Positions 32,301-43,721 of a stretch of 64,000 nt of DNA are shown here, one piece after another. Location of the stretch: assembly GCA_964020085.1 (NCBI GenBank), contig OZ026599.1:32098229-32162228 (forward strand), read 5' to 3'. This stretch comes from Micromussa lordhowensis (lineage: Eukaryota > Cnidaria > Anthozoa > Scleractinia > Lobophylliidae). Under the pieces are notes generated by a model. The model was not told the DNA's origin. It saw only the letters and a program-made list of their open reading frames with translations, and made no database searches. The position numbers and the translations under genes are program-made. Numbering within the stretch: the first letter of the stretch is position 1; each line of letters begins with the position of its first letter.

Positions 32301-33564
32301 CGTCCAAAAACCGGATTTCCTCTCTTTTCTTTTCCAGTGGATATTGAAGACTATTTAACAAGCTTTTTGCTAAACAAACTCACTAAGAAGAAAAGCAATA
32401 TTAACTTACAAAATAAATATCTTCCAATCAGGTGTGGGATAAGAAATTTAACGGCCGGGTTCTGTGGTCATTAAATCCTTTACTCAGTATAAGTTTGTTC
32501 CGTTATCTATCGGAATAATTTAAAAGTCCTTCTTATGAGTTCTGCAGTGGCCGTTTGGCGAGATTTTTTCGACTCAAGTCTTTCTATATTTACATTACCT
32601 TTACAACATGGAGGCGGCTGAGAACATAGCAAGCGTTTGAAAGCTGAATTAACTGAAAGTGTATTCTGAAGTCTGAAGATCCTCGTTCTTTTTAAAGGCT
32701 TTTTGAAATTAAAATTATACTGATTCGGAGCTTTATACGAGACCATTATGTCCACTGATCTTATGCCAAAACCCATTAATAGGCTTCAACATTACTTATT
32801 TTAATTAATTTTCGTTTTGCTTTTAACCAAAGTCATCATCTGTGATTTCTTCAACAAATTTGTGGGCACGACCACAGAAAACTTGGACATTGAGAGACAA
32901 AAAACCTCAGTGGCGTCCACAGTGTTAATTTATGTTTCTTTTTTTTGGGAACAAAAATAATTATTAATAATCACGCTCAATTACTAAATGTCAATCAAGA
33001 GCTTTTAGCTGCGATTGCCTCTAGGTATTGGTATTGTATATATTAAGAAACTATACTCTCGAATTTTTTTTTTCTTTTTTTACCATGTCCTTACATATTA
33101 TTTTTGTCTTAATCTGCATGTAAAGTCCCAAAATATTTCTTGGAAATTAATAATCAGTTTTATCAACCAGTAGATAACGCACTAACTTTCCACAAGTAAA
33201 GTTCTTGATAATATCTATGCCGGTTTATAAAGCAGAAATGTGAAGCGGATCGTGAAAGAAATCTTCGTCTATCAGTGATAACACTTTTCATCACAATGAA
33301 GTATTGCAAAACTATGAGAAAAGCAGCCGGGTTTTACCATAAAAATAAAACTGACATATTTTAAGATCGATGTCCTGCTGTCTTTTTTCTTGTTTCCAAT
33401 TAGATACGCTCGATTCCTAGACATTAGTTCTCCCGTTCCGTGGCGCATGTATTTTTTCATGATTTGTCTATCTCAGACTTGTTCAACGCTAAGCGAAGGG
33501 CGTCGCGTTGCAATAAAACTGGCCCTCATCGCGCTTCTTCGAGGACGCCCCGTCTCCGAGTCGC
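29372..33564. other. gene-free interval between GPCR paralogues 1 and 2
   Basis: Contains the TTAA-flanked element at 30603-31012 and otherwise AT-rich sequence. Short repeated phrases such as AGTCATAATTTTTTCATGG (near 31170 and 31209) are present. I see no exon or receptor remnant. Confidence 0.6.
30603..31012. mobile_element. 410-bp TTAA-flanked MITE, copy 2
   Basis: Ends GGCGGAGGTAAACATG and, inverted, GGCGGGGGTAAACGTG, with TTAA at 30599-30602 and (after one extra T) 31013-31016. The interior matches 16976-17382 in reverse, including GGTTGCTAGGGGACTGTTTG. A lone terminus, TTAAGGCGGGGGTAAACC, occurs near 47054. Confidence 0.8.
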
Positions 33565-34599
33565 CTAAGCACTACCAACTGTAGTACTTTTCTGGGCGCC
33601 AAAGCAAGGCGAAAAGAACTCTTTCACTGCTTTTCGTATATCCGGTATACGCCAGCAATAAACCAAAGGGTTAAAGGAGCTGTTGAGAAACACAATTGTA
33701 GAAGCGTACAGATAAGCCGTCTTGACGCTTGTGGTATACCCGACGATCTTGTAAACAACTTTGACGCACAGAAACGGGATGTAACAGAGCACGAAGATGC
33801 CTAAGATGTACACCATTGTCAATGTGGATTTCTTGTAACGCGTTATCTTCGTTAAACGGTATCCAACCGGGCATCGTTGAGCCGTTTGAATTGTTTTTTG
33901 ATCCCGTATTTCGTTCTCGTGGCGACGAACGTACTTTAAAACCCTCAAATAGGCCAAGAAGGTGAATGTCAGGCTGACAAAGATCAGCGGAATAACGATG
34001 TTGTTGAAGATGCTGTCGTTTGCAATCCAAAATCTGGAAGCGGCCAACAAGATGAAAAACACCCACAGACAGAAAACAGCGGCTAAGATGCGCTTCGTGG
34101 TAACAACTTCTTTATAGCGCAGATGAAGATACAACGCGAGATAGCGTTCGATCGCAATGCCAGTCATGGTGAGAACAGAGGTACCGGCTATTATATACCC
34201 AACTGACTCCGTCAATATTCTTGTGGTGCAATACATGCTGTAGCTTTCGAGAAGCTCGCCGATTTTGTGGATCACGAAAGATGGTTGCGCAATCAATCCG
34301 ACAGTAAGATCGCTTAGCGCCAAGCAACATAAAAACACGTTCGACGGCGTGCGAAGTGTCGGCGTCCTCCACACAGCAAGAATTACAACGCCGTTTCCAC
34401 CAGCGGCGGTGAAGCAAGAAATAAAATTGACAACTAACGTCAAAATGTGTGCGATGAAGAGATAATCTGTAAAATCTAAATTTACATCCAAGAGGAAACA
34501 TTCGAGGGAGGAAATCGACGTGTTTGTTGTGTTTTTGATGGCCATTGATGTAGAAACACTTCGAAAAGACGCTTTTAAGATTTCACCTGCGATTACCAA
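33565..34599 (-). CDS. intronless class A GPCR, paralogue 2
   Basis: Receptor of 344 residues in one exon, very close to paralogue 1 from helix 2 to helix 4. Landmarks: Asn69 (AAGGN), Asp97 (LALSDLTVG), ERY at 151-153, Trp179, FVLCYIPF at 269-276 and NPLVY at 310-314. The N-terminus has two N-glycosylation sequons (NTT, NTS at about 23-28) and Cys34 in an ECFLLDV block shared with paralogues 1 and 4. The short second extracellular loop (WIANDSIFNN) has no cysteine. Met19 is a plausible alternative start. The tail is short. A patch of about 110 bp is nearly identical to paralogue 1 in DNA sequence, more alike than the flanking parts, which suggests a gene-conversion tract. Ligand unknown. Confidence 0.92.
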   Translation of the reverse strand: MVIAGEILKASFRSVSTSMAIKNTTNTSISSLECFLLDVNLDFTDYLFIAHILTLVVNFISCFTAAGGNGVVILAVWRTPTLRTPSNVFLCCLALSDLTVGLIAQPSFVIHKIGELLESYSMYCTTRILTESVGYIIAGTSVLTMTGIAIERYLALYLHLRYKEVVTTKRILAAVFCLWVFFILLAASRFWIANDSIFNNIVIPLIFVSLTFTFLAYLRVLKYVRRHENEIRDQKTIQTAQRCPVGYRLTKITRYKKSTLTMVYILGIFVLCYIPFLCVKVVYKIVGYTTSVKTAYLYASTIVFLNSSFNPLVYCWRIPDIRKAVKEFFSPCFGAQKSTTVGSA

Positions 34600-36474
34600 T
34601 TCTAAAGCCGAGTTTAGTAAACTGACCTCTGCTAATCTGGCCGAAAAAGGTTTGGGCCAAAGAAAAGCGACAGGTGTTATTTTTCGGTCGGCCGGCCCAT
34701 GCTATGAGCGGTTACAGAATCAGTCCGCTGTATAAACTGGTGCGTCAGTTTTATACACACAGGTCAGACGGCTAGGCAAGAAAAATCAACAATCTTGCGG
34801 AGATCACTTACGGGAAATGATTTTAAAAAATACACATGGAACAAATCGGCTTTCCAAGGAACAAAGAATTCAGATTACCGGTTACAAATCGATCTGCTGA
34901 TCTTGCCAAGGAGCAGAGGCAAAGGGAAAAAATTATAATAAAAAACAATTAACTTCAATTCGTGACATCAGACCTTTAGAGTGGGAGGCTATTAACAAAG
35001 TTCCGTTCCCCCAGCTCAGATGATCTTTACTGGACCTCTCTCACTGAGTAAAGCCATTCAAATTATTCAGCGATCATCTATCGATCAATACAGTGCTCTT
35101 TTGATAAGCGCAATAATGTGTTAAACTGGATTTGGCGGCTGGCAATATGGGTGTTCTTTCCCACTGATGTCTTCGTCACCAATTAGTTGATTTTCAGTCT
35201 TTTCACACCACTTAAATAAGATATTACATCTGACGTATGGTGATACTTTAGTTAATTGTCATACTAGCTATTTTTTGTTGCATTCAGCATTGCTTTTTTT
35301 GTGTTTACCATTTTTGTATCGGAGAAGCTTTATGAAGTCTTAATCAAGCCGTCGGTATAAGACTTCAGGTGTCTGGTTATCTTTATTTTCAAACTAGTTG
35401 CAAGCTAAGATGGCGACAGCGATTAAAAAAATTACAGCTGTTTCGGAAAATGTTCCGAAATTCGTGCGGAAACTTTTGGAGTCTCTCCTGTTACTTCGTT
35501 TTTATTGCCTGGAAAAGAGCCTTGAAACGGACTTCTCAACCAATTCGCGCTTTTCTCCTGCTTGTTTGGCAACGATATCTCTTTTGGTCGGTCTACCTTG
35601 TAGTCACGCACTGCATTCATGGTTTAGAAGAACAAGTCTGTGCCCATTGCTAAAAATGAAAGTGCTCGTTAAACTCAATTGTTGCAAGCCTTTATTTGTG
35701 TGATTTTTTTTGTTTTCGGAGTAGATCGGAAAGGGACAAAGCGGTTGTTGCTTGGATTATGCAGAGCTCACGATTAAGGAAGCATGTAGACACCTAGAAT
35801 CTTCCCCGCAATCTCGATCAAGTGGTATTGTTGTGCTGAGTTATCGCGCGCTGATTTATTATCAGCTTGAGAGAAATCAACCACAGCAGAACAAGATATT
35901 ATTGTAACTGAGTTAAAACTGTCCACAGATTGACGTGTTTTGTGGCTTAAAACAGTTTTGTTCTTCTGTATTTCAAAAACAAACGATCACTAAGCACTAG
36001 CGTTTTGTCGACCACTATACTATGATAGCAACTCTCTAGAAAACGCTTCTTGCGATCGGCGGCGAATTACTGACAATCCAAAGTGGCCTCGAAACTATCT
36101 GGCAAGACACACTGGCGACTATTTGGCAATTAGTTTTTATTATCATTATTTCTTCAATAATTATTGTGTAATGTTGAGCATTTGTATGCAAGGTCGACAA
36201 TGTGTTATCAGCCAAGGCCAAAGGACGACGTGGAAAACAAACAGTCAAAGGCTTTGATAATTCGCTTATCGCGTGAGAACAGAATCCAATAATTGTTTTT
36301 GTAAAACTTTTTAACTTTTAATAATTGTTTTGCTACACATGAGTAACACAAACTCTGGCATTTCTGGGCCTTAATTCCCCAATAAAGTAAAGACTATTTT
36401 CTTTGGATAGGACACAAGAAGAGGCTGTTTGTAATAGCTGCAAAGAAAATTGAGATAATTAAAAATAGAATAAA

Positions 36475-36614
36475 AAGTAGCGATAGAAAAACATGACGTT
36501 TCGGCGACGACATGTCACCATTATCAAATGCAAATTATAACAAGATAGTGAACGTTATATATAAAATAGTAGGTGTCGTCGCCGAAACGTCATGTTTTTC
36601 TATCGCTACTTTTT
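36475..36614. repeat. inverted repeat with CGAAACGTCATG ends
   Basis: The left arm AAAGTAGCGATAGAAAAACA continues TGACGTTTCGGCGACGAC, and the right arm is the near-perfect inverse. Each arm holds a GTCGCC-GAAACGTC motif like that found at the ends of Penelope-like and related retroelements. There is no coding sequence. Confidence 0.75.
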
Positions 36615-37554
36615 ATTCTAAAATGTTTTTCAAAATCTTTCATTATCAAAAAAATAAAACAAGAGATAAAATGACAGCTGTATCGTGGACGTCGGTCATG
36701 TCCTGATTCCCATCATAAATGTCTAAACGCTATTTTAGCCTCAGCGACAGAATCCTTCGGAAAAATTCATTTAAAATGTTGAAGAGGATACTTCAAATCA
36801 AGAAAAGATTATCTTCATTTTTTTCATCTGGCAAAACAGTACGTCATGTCATCTCTCTTGAAAAAAATGGACATTTGTTTAAATTTCGTTTGTGAAATTA
36901 AATGCCGCTTCCCCTTTCCAGTCGCATGGTAAAAAACCTGCAAGTTACATGAAGCCAGTTGCAAAGAGCCGCTGCCCATAGGGCTAATCTTTCCCAATCG
37001 TAACCACCCTTAAATAGTTTTGGTTTACTGCTACTTTTTAGTGTTATTCTATCTTAGAAAACTAAAATTTTGAGCTTATCTGAATTTCAATGAAGCACTT
37101 TCCTTGTTTACTTCAGACAAAAACTGATGAAAGCCGGGTAAGGAATAAAAATTTGCAAAGTTGTCTTCAATTCTCATCGACTAGCATCTTTGAGCAGTAA
37201 GGCAAAAGGACATTTCGCGCAAGTTGGAAACATCTCTCTGGCAAAAGAGGACGATTAACAGCGACATTCAATTGAGCACGTTCATATCTCATGAGAGTGC
37301 ACCAGAGCTGATGAAAGTGCCCAACAGTAAGCAGTTAGACGCCTGAAAGAGAGATTTTGCAATCTCTCCTTCAAAATGTGAACCGGTGAACGCGATTTAA
37401 TTGTGCAAAACACTTATCTAACAAATGTCTTTGAAGACAGTTATCCAGATAACACAAGCAAATGATATCACCAAGACAAAGCAATGCAGTGTCAATGTCC
37501 TATCTTTCAGAAAAGTGTTCGCTGACCTCTTCAACCACGTAACAGTAATCCTTC

Positions 37555-37857
37555 TTATTATATGGCTAGTTGCGTGAGTGGGCAAGATGAATCAAATCCT
37601 GCGCTGTGATTGGCTATCCGAGCGGGCAAGATGGCGCTACCTTGCCCGTTCGGGATTACCCGCTATTTCCCGCAAGGAAATAGTGCTCTTTTTCCATATA
37701 ATAAATCCTTTATTACCCATGCTTGTTGGGTCAAGATGGCTGGATATTGGCCTTGTTTTGTTTTTTTTGTTTTTAGCGTTTATGGACCTCGACTCCGTCT
37801 CGTTCCATTCATCACACGTTAGAAAAGAACTTGGCCAATACCACGCTTGGTCAATAA
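37555..37857. mobile_element. composite of two palindromic modules, copy 2
   Basis: Module B (37555-37704, TTATTATATGGC to CCATATAATAAA) is followed directly by module A (about 37710-37857, ending CTTGGTCAATAA). Both match 16519-16827, but the order and orientation are reversed as a unit. Shared phrases include CAAATCCTGCGCTGTGATTG and TCAAGATGGCTGGATATTGG. Confidence 0.75.
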
Positions 37858-38714
37858 TCCGTATATACCAAGTACTATGTATTTCTTTTAATTTTCGTCC
37901 TGAGAGTTAATTTGATAATACATCGAAGCTACCAACGACCTACTCTCATAGCTTGTGCTATATGAGGGACATGCAGAGGTTAGGCTGGAATTCTACGCTG
38001 AGGTAGACCAAACTAGTAGTGACCATTAGCTTTAGTTCATCAGTTGAGTGAACTAGCTTTTATTCTCAATTTGTCTTAGGTAGCACCCAACCCACAACCC
38101 CTTCTATAAGCAATATAGGTAGACCTCTAGATAATCCTATGAATGCAAGCGCAATGATCGTGAATTTAAATCCTTAATAGCGAAGCGCGCGAGACCTAAA
38201 AATAGAATGCAAATGATTATATCCCCACGCGGCTCATACAACATCAGCGTATTCTGAGAGAACTAGAGGGGATCTAGGCGAAGTTTTCGTTTCAAAAATT
38301 TGTTTCAGGAACACCAACTGTTTTAGAAAGTGTTTTAGGAAAATCGTCCGCCATTCCGGTTTGTTTGTCTTAGTCTTGTCTGAGTCATGACGTCACTCGC
38401 GCGCTTTGCTATTGCTCGAGCCTTCATACGATTACCCATTTAATATATGACTGGGAAAAATGCGAATTGTGTGAGCGTTAATTTGCACTGCAATGCAAAA
38501 TAAAAATTAACGATAAATTGGCCTGCTCTCGACCAATCACAATGAAGGAATTTTCTCAGCTTTATAATAAATTTTAAGGTAAAAAATCCTGCTGTTCTTG
38601 GTATTGCAGTGTTACAAAGCAAAAACATAACTGATAAATAAGCTGGAATATTCTTCAGTTCAGATACCGTTATACTAAACGACTTCTCGAAAGTAGCCAA
38701 AAACTTATAAAACG

Positions 38715-39644
38715 TCACTGTCTTTCATTAAAAATTACTTTAATCACCGCCTGACGAAAATCTCGCAATCGCCAACAATATAAAACTGGGTTCAGGGCAG
38801 AGGTAGCATAAATCCAAATAGCAAGAACAGTGTAAGCTGTAGAAAGAGCTCTGCGTTTCCCGCCAAACGCTATTGCGTTGGTAACGCCGACGAATGGCGC
38901 ATAGCTGACGATCAAAATCAGAAGGACAGTTGCCATGGTAACGACCGTCTTGTTGTACTTTGAAATTTCCACTGTGGAGCGAGATGCTTGCAAGCGCGAT
39001 GTTATATTGTCGATCTGGGCGGTGTGACGTTTGACAAAACGAAATATCTGGAAGTACGCCCAGATGTTCAACAGCAAACAAGCGATGATGATTACACCCG
39101 CGATGGTGGCGACTACTCGAGGACTCAACCGAAATCTGGAGAGTGCCCCTATAACTGGAAGCAGCCACGAGACAACCAGCAAGATGGCCATCCGCTGACA
39201 TGTGACGATGGCTTTGTATCTAAGGTGCAAGTACAGCGCTAAATAGCGCTCCACTGCGATGAAGGTAAGAGTGAGAAACGAAGTCCCGGATACCACCATA
39301 GTTAAGGTTTCAAGTGCAATCCTGAGGTGGCAATATGATGCTAGATGCTGATGAATCTCCAGTAATTTCATGGCGATGTACAGCGGCTGGATAACACAAC
39401 CAACTGCTAGGTCCGATGCGGCCAGACCACTGAGTAAAATGTTTGATGGAGTATGTAAGGCTCTCGTCTTCCACATAGCGAGCAACACCACGCTGTTGAA
39501 GAGAGTGGAACTCATCGCGAAAAGAACGTTAAGTACACAGGCTGATATATTCAACGCAAGTTCGTGACCATCGCGATAGAACATAACTTTGACAAAGCTA
39601 CATGTTAACGAAATGGCCCCGTTGTCCCAAAGGCTCGCATTCAT
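38715..39644 (-). CDS. intronless class A GPCR, divergent paralogue 3
   Basis: Receptor of 309 residues in one exon, the most divergent of the four but of the same type. Landmarks: Asn50 in helix 1, Asp78 (LAASDLAVG), ERY at 132-134 followed by LALYLHLRYK, Trp160, VSYAPF at 246-251 in helix 6 (no CWxP) and NPVLY at 285-289. N-glycosylation sequons occur at NAS (2-4) and NIS (32-34). The second extracellular loop (FRLSPRVVAT) is short and has no cysteine; Cys15 and Cys105 are the likely extracellular cysteines. The tail after helix 7 is only about 20 residues. Ligand unknown. The shared HTPSNI(L/F) and LHLRYK blocks place it in the same expansion as its neighbours. Confidence 0.9.
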   Translation of the reverse strand: MNASLWDNGAISLTCSFVKVMFYRDGHELALNISACVLNVLFAMSSTLFNSVVLLAMWKTRALHTPSNILLSGLAASDLAVGCVIQPLYIAMKLLEIHQHLASYCHLRIALETLTMVVSGTSFLTLTFIAVERYLALYLHLRYKAIVTCQRMAILLVVSWLLPVIGALSRFRLSPRVVATIAGVIIIACLLLNIWAYFQIFRFVKRHTAQIDNITSRLQASRSTVEISKYNKTVVTMATVLLILIVSYAPFVGVTNAIAFGGKRRALSTAYTVLAIWIYATSALNPVLYCWRLRDFRQAVIKVIFNERQ

Positions 39645-42216
39645 TGTTGTTTATATTACTCGGCTAATGGCTCCGGAAAACCTAGCAATAGGTAAGTTTT
39701 AAAAGCTTGAAGACTGGATCGTCATAGCTCTTTTACCTATTGGCTTTACACTGTGAGAACCGACATTTGTGAAGCGCCAGTTGCTTCTTACGACCTTCTT
39801 TCTCTCTCTGCCACTCGGTAACCTGGTTTGTATGCAAGTGGTTCGAGAAAGACAAAAACCAGGCGACGGCAACAGAATAATGAAAAATGATTGATTTCCA
39901 CTTTTCGAGCAAAGTCAGTTGAAGTCTATCTTACACCTGTCGTAGCTACCAATGATAACTGGCTGGCGAGTCAATGAAAACCTTGACAAAGATAATTTAT
40001 TTACTTAGCAATTTTAAAACTGACTCGCTTTCTCAAGTTTCAGGCGTTGGACGTTTTAATTTAGAAGATGTGTTATGACTGAACATCAAGCGCTATATTT
40101 GAGATATTTATAACGCTGAGTATTTCATCTCAGTTTTCCAAACTCCAGTGTTGCATAGTAGCAATTTATTTTCGATAAGTTCTTATCAGATCAAATTCCG
40201 TCCAAACATAATTTTTCAAATAAATCGACAAAATACATGTTTTTATGTGATGTATAATGCTTTCAAAGTTCCAATATTTTCTTTTTGCGCAAATGTGAAA
40301 AACAAAAACCCCAAGAGAAACGACAGATGGCAGATTTAATATATCCTCTTCATCTTTTTAGCAGCAGTCAAGTCGACATGTAAAAGGACAGTTTTAAATT
40401 GGAACTTTCTTAGTATTAGTTTTGTCTTTAGGACTTGTTAATTAAAAAAAGTGTACTTCTGGCGTTTTGTTTAATCGTTATCGCCCAGTCACTCTTCCAT
40501 AATTTTAATCAATAAGCTTCGTTAGTCGTTTGTTCAGAAAGAACGGAAGCAAAACACATCCATAAAAGTGCGTATGCTCTCGTTGCCCTTATAGAAAATA
40601 CTCCGTTTAAATATTGGACGGTTTTACTACATAGCTACGACTGGTCATCGAAGTTAGGTCAGCTGTTATGCGTTATGTGAGGAAAAAGAAGACCTATTCG
40701 TCCGTCGATGAGCCAGCCAACTGAATGACGAAAATTTATGATGGGCAAAAAAGACCGCTCTCCGCGTCCTCTACCACGCAGTCTCTAACATAATTAATAG
40801 AGGGGACTGGTAACGAAGCCCAGCAAACTTCAAAGAAACAAACAAAGATATCAAGATTTATTGTCCACGACCGTGCACAATATTTGCTCCGCACGTTCAT
40901 ACACTCTGCGTGAATTTCGTGTAACCCAAACAGTTATATTGCTTAGTTTCTCAGTCGGTAATAAACAATAATTGTATTCTGTGCAGTAAAGGCCAAGCTC
41001 CGCTAATAAAATGAAAATGAAATGAAATCTTTATTTAAAACACGGTAAAAATATCAGTATAACAATAGAAATTCTTAAGTAAAATTTTCTATTTACTGGT
41101 TTACATATTTGCCGTGTGGGAGTCCGATACAGAGAGCCATTTATCGATTCTTCTTCTAAAAACAAACCATAACAAGTAAAGAACCCTAAAAACCCGTATT
41201 GTACTTTGATCAGATAGCCAATGAGTAGGCGTAGAATCTAACCTTTATTATTATATCATGAAAACAAGCTTGTATTAAGCCTTGAAAAATTGTCATTTTT
41301 TATACTGCAACCTTAGACAATCCATGCTTTCCCGCCCCATAATTGTGACGAAAATAAAAGGTCCATAAAGTCTCGCTGGAAATAATTTTTCGCTAATAGC
41401 AGCAAACAATTAATACCAATTTCGACTTATGCATGAAGGACAAAGATTGCCCGACGGTCTCGAGGCTTCCAACGTGGACAGAAATAAGGTTTATTAAAAT
41501 TTATTAACTGAAAATGCTTCGAAACTTTCCGAAGTCAATCGAAAACTTTCGAAAGTACAGTTACGAGAGAGACTTTCGAAGGTTTCGAACTTTTTCGAGA
41601 GATCAGCAGATATTTTCCGATAGTTTCCCGAAGATGATCGAAGATCACCCGATGTTATGATGGCAAAATTAAAAAAATTGTATTCGTTTCATTCCTCAAT
41701 CAACGTCAAGTTTAAAACCAAAGTTAAAAAGGTTTATTTAAGGCGGCTGGAAACAGTTTTCATCACTTTCCATGACTTAGAGTTTGATGGGTCATTATAA
41801 CCACCCTTTATCGGTTGATGCCCAAATCATGGTATCAAAAAACTGCCCAATTATACCCTGCTCGAAAAATATGGTAGGCGTACGCGTGATATTGTGGGGG
41901 GGGGGGGGGGGGAGGGGGGTTAAGTTTATTTTCAATTTATGTTACTTTTCTATATTTTGGAGGCGTTTTTAATAAATCAATTATTCTACTTTCGCTTGTT
42001 GGGTATGAGATGATTGTAACCAACTTATATCAACGCACATTCACCTCTAAAGTTGCTTAATATACATTGATGCGTTGTAAATATATCAATTATATTTATA
42101 AATGGTAAAAATAAAACAAGACCACGTTCATGGAATAATTGTTAAATAATGGCCTGAAGACAGGAGGTCAGTAGTCTTGCGTTGCAGGTTAGCTAGTAGG
42201 GCTAGAGATAATTTGG

Positions 42217-42357
42217 TTTTATCAACTGAGTCGATAATGTGAATTGGCCACCGTAAAGAGATTCGAAAGCTGACGTTTCGAGCGTTAGTCGCTCGAAACG
42301 TCAGCTTTCGAATCTTTTTACGGTGTCCATTTCACATTATCGACTCAGTTGATAAAA
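42217..42357. repeat. near-perfect 141-bp palindrome
   Basis: The arms TTTTATCAACTGAGTCGATA and its inverse continue through GATTCGAAAGCTGACGTTTC to a centre of a few bases (GCGTTAGTCGC). Only scattered differences separate the arms (TTGGCC versus GTCC, and one extra T). It carries the CGCTCGAAACGTCAGC motif frequent at retroelement ends in marine animals. Confidence 0.85.
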
Positions 42358-42573
42358 TCTCTTATACAAGCTAACCCTCTCAAGGTGTCTAATTGTTTTT
42401 AGATCACTTCCGGTTTCGGAAATCCGGCTTTACATGCATTTTCATTTTCACGACAGCGCGCGTGCTAACATTATCCGCGGAAGGACTGGGCACCATATCT
42501 CAAAATCACTTTCAGTTGGAGGGATTGCCTTGTGTATAAGGCCTGTATGGGGCGTTTTCAAACCCTGTTAATA

Positions 42574-42765
42574 GACCTCTTTAGCTTGGGCAGTTTGTTT
42601 TCCCATTTCAGACCATGTGACATTCTCCAGAGAATAGTTCTTTTATCATCTAAAAGTTATTCATTCATATGCACATGACTATTTAAAAATTTGAAAGCAA
42701 GAATTCTCAGGAGTATCATCACATGGTCTGAAATGGGAAAACAAACTGCCCAAGCTAAAGAGGTC
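42574..42765. mobile_element. 192-bp TA-flanked MITE
   Basis: Terminal repeats of about 48 bp begin GACCTCTTTAGCTTGGGCAG and continue TTTGTTTTCCCATTTCAGAC with no mismatch seen, flanked by TA on both sides (42572-42573 and 42766-42767). This fits the Tc1/mariner target preference. The identity of the ends suggests recent activity. Confidence 0.8.
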
Positions 42766-43377
42766 TAGATCTATACTCACAGTGGAATGGCAATTACTGA
42801 CAATCGTTTTTTTTTTTAAGTGCCAATCAAAACAGTCAAACTGTGACAACTTCAAGCGAAGTTACAGTGGTAAATTTCCAAAACACGATAGCGTCATAAC
42901 TGATTTGTGAAAAACTGTCCGCGGTATAAAATAAGATTATACGACGAGGTTGTAAAACAAAAAACTAAGGTTCTGACAGAGAACCCTCACTATTTTCTGA
43001 GACGAGGTCGAAGGATACGAAGCCAAATATGACGATTTGAATGAAATCGCCACATAGCGAGTATGGCACATGTGAAGTTCGACGTTTGAACCGGGCCTAA
43101 CACGATTGATTTCAATTTACCGGCAAATGAACCACGAACTAATCAGCTGCAGGAGTGATAACGCTTCAGCAGGTTCACTGGGACAGTCAATCCGCGCACG
43201 TGCGAAAAAATGTTTTTGATTGCGTACTTTTAGATGTGTGTTTAAAAGCTTAAAAACTTCACTGGACCGCTGTCTGGCCGTGCTTGTTTCCGAGTATCAC
43301 AAACTGAAAGCTTAATCGCTGTCGCCGGCTTTACGGATCATCCAGCACTGAAGCTGATTAACACATTGAATGCGGTT

Positions 43378-43514
43378 TAGCGTGGTCTATACTCTTATCG
43401 ACAACGATATGCGTCAGTGGTCAAAACTCAGCTTGCTGCGCCTCGTGAGTCCACAACAAATTTTGACCGCTATGATGACGCGTTTCGTTGTCGATAAGAA
43501 TACAGACCACGCTA
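43378..43514. repeat. inverted repeat upstream of GPCR paralogue 4
   Basis: TAGCGTGGTCTATACTCTTA with TCGACAACG on the left and the inverse on the right, around TGGTCAAAACTCAGC / GACCGCTATGATGACGC. A third partial unit (GTCTGGACTCTTATCGACAACGG) lies at about 43596-43618, about 105 bases from the receptor start codon. Confidence 0.75.
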
Positions 43515-43721
43515 AACCACATTTCGATTTATTTTTCACCACAATATAAACGTCAAAGAAAATGTTCTTTTCAGAGCGCGACGCGAAAAGTGTTGTCTGG
43601 ACTCTTATCGACAACGGCAAATTAGCCAATCAGATTGCGAGATTAGTAGCAATTGCGGTAAAAAACAGTTTCGAACGAAGTTTTTCAGTTTCACAAGCCT
43701 TCTAAACAAGACAGAGGTGAA

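Larger units (their letters stand above)
34600..38714. other. gene-free interval between GPCR paralogues 2 and 3
   Basis: Holds the inverted repeat at 36475-36614, a decayed palindrome near 36160-36300, the composite element at 37555-37857 and a palindrome-like AT-rich piece at about 38440-38600 that shares TTAACGATAAATTGGCC and CTGCTCTCGACCAATCA with 48790-48950 (inverted). The overlapping open frames at 35369-35703 show no family features. Confidence 0.6.
39645..43721. other. gene-free interval between GPCR paralogues 3 and 4
   Basis: Holds the palindrome at 42217-42357, the MITE at 42574-42765, the inverted repeat at 43378-43514, a G run at 41896-41932, and a possible retroelement 3' end at about 41010-41040 (AAATGAAATGAAATCTTTAT). 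A TTTCGAAA-rich stretch lies at 41500-41600. No coding exon seen. Confidence 0.6.

Noticed and set aside
35369..35703. Overlapping frames of 94 and 101 residues
   Set aside because: No recognisable domain, no paired exon and no homologous pattern; kept as non-coding.
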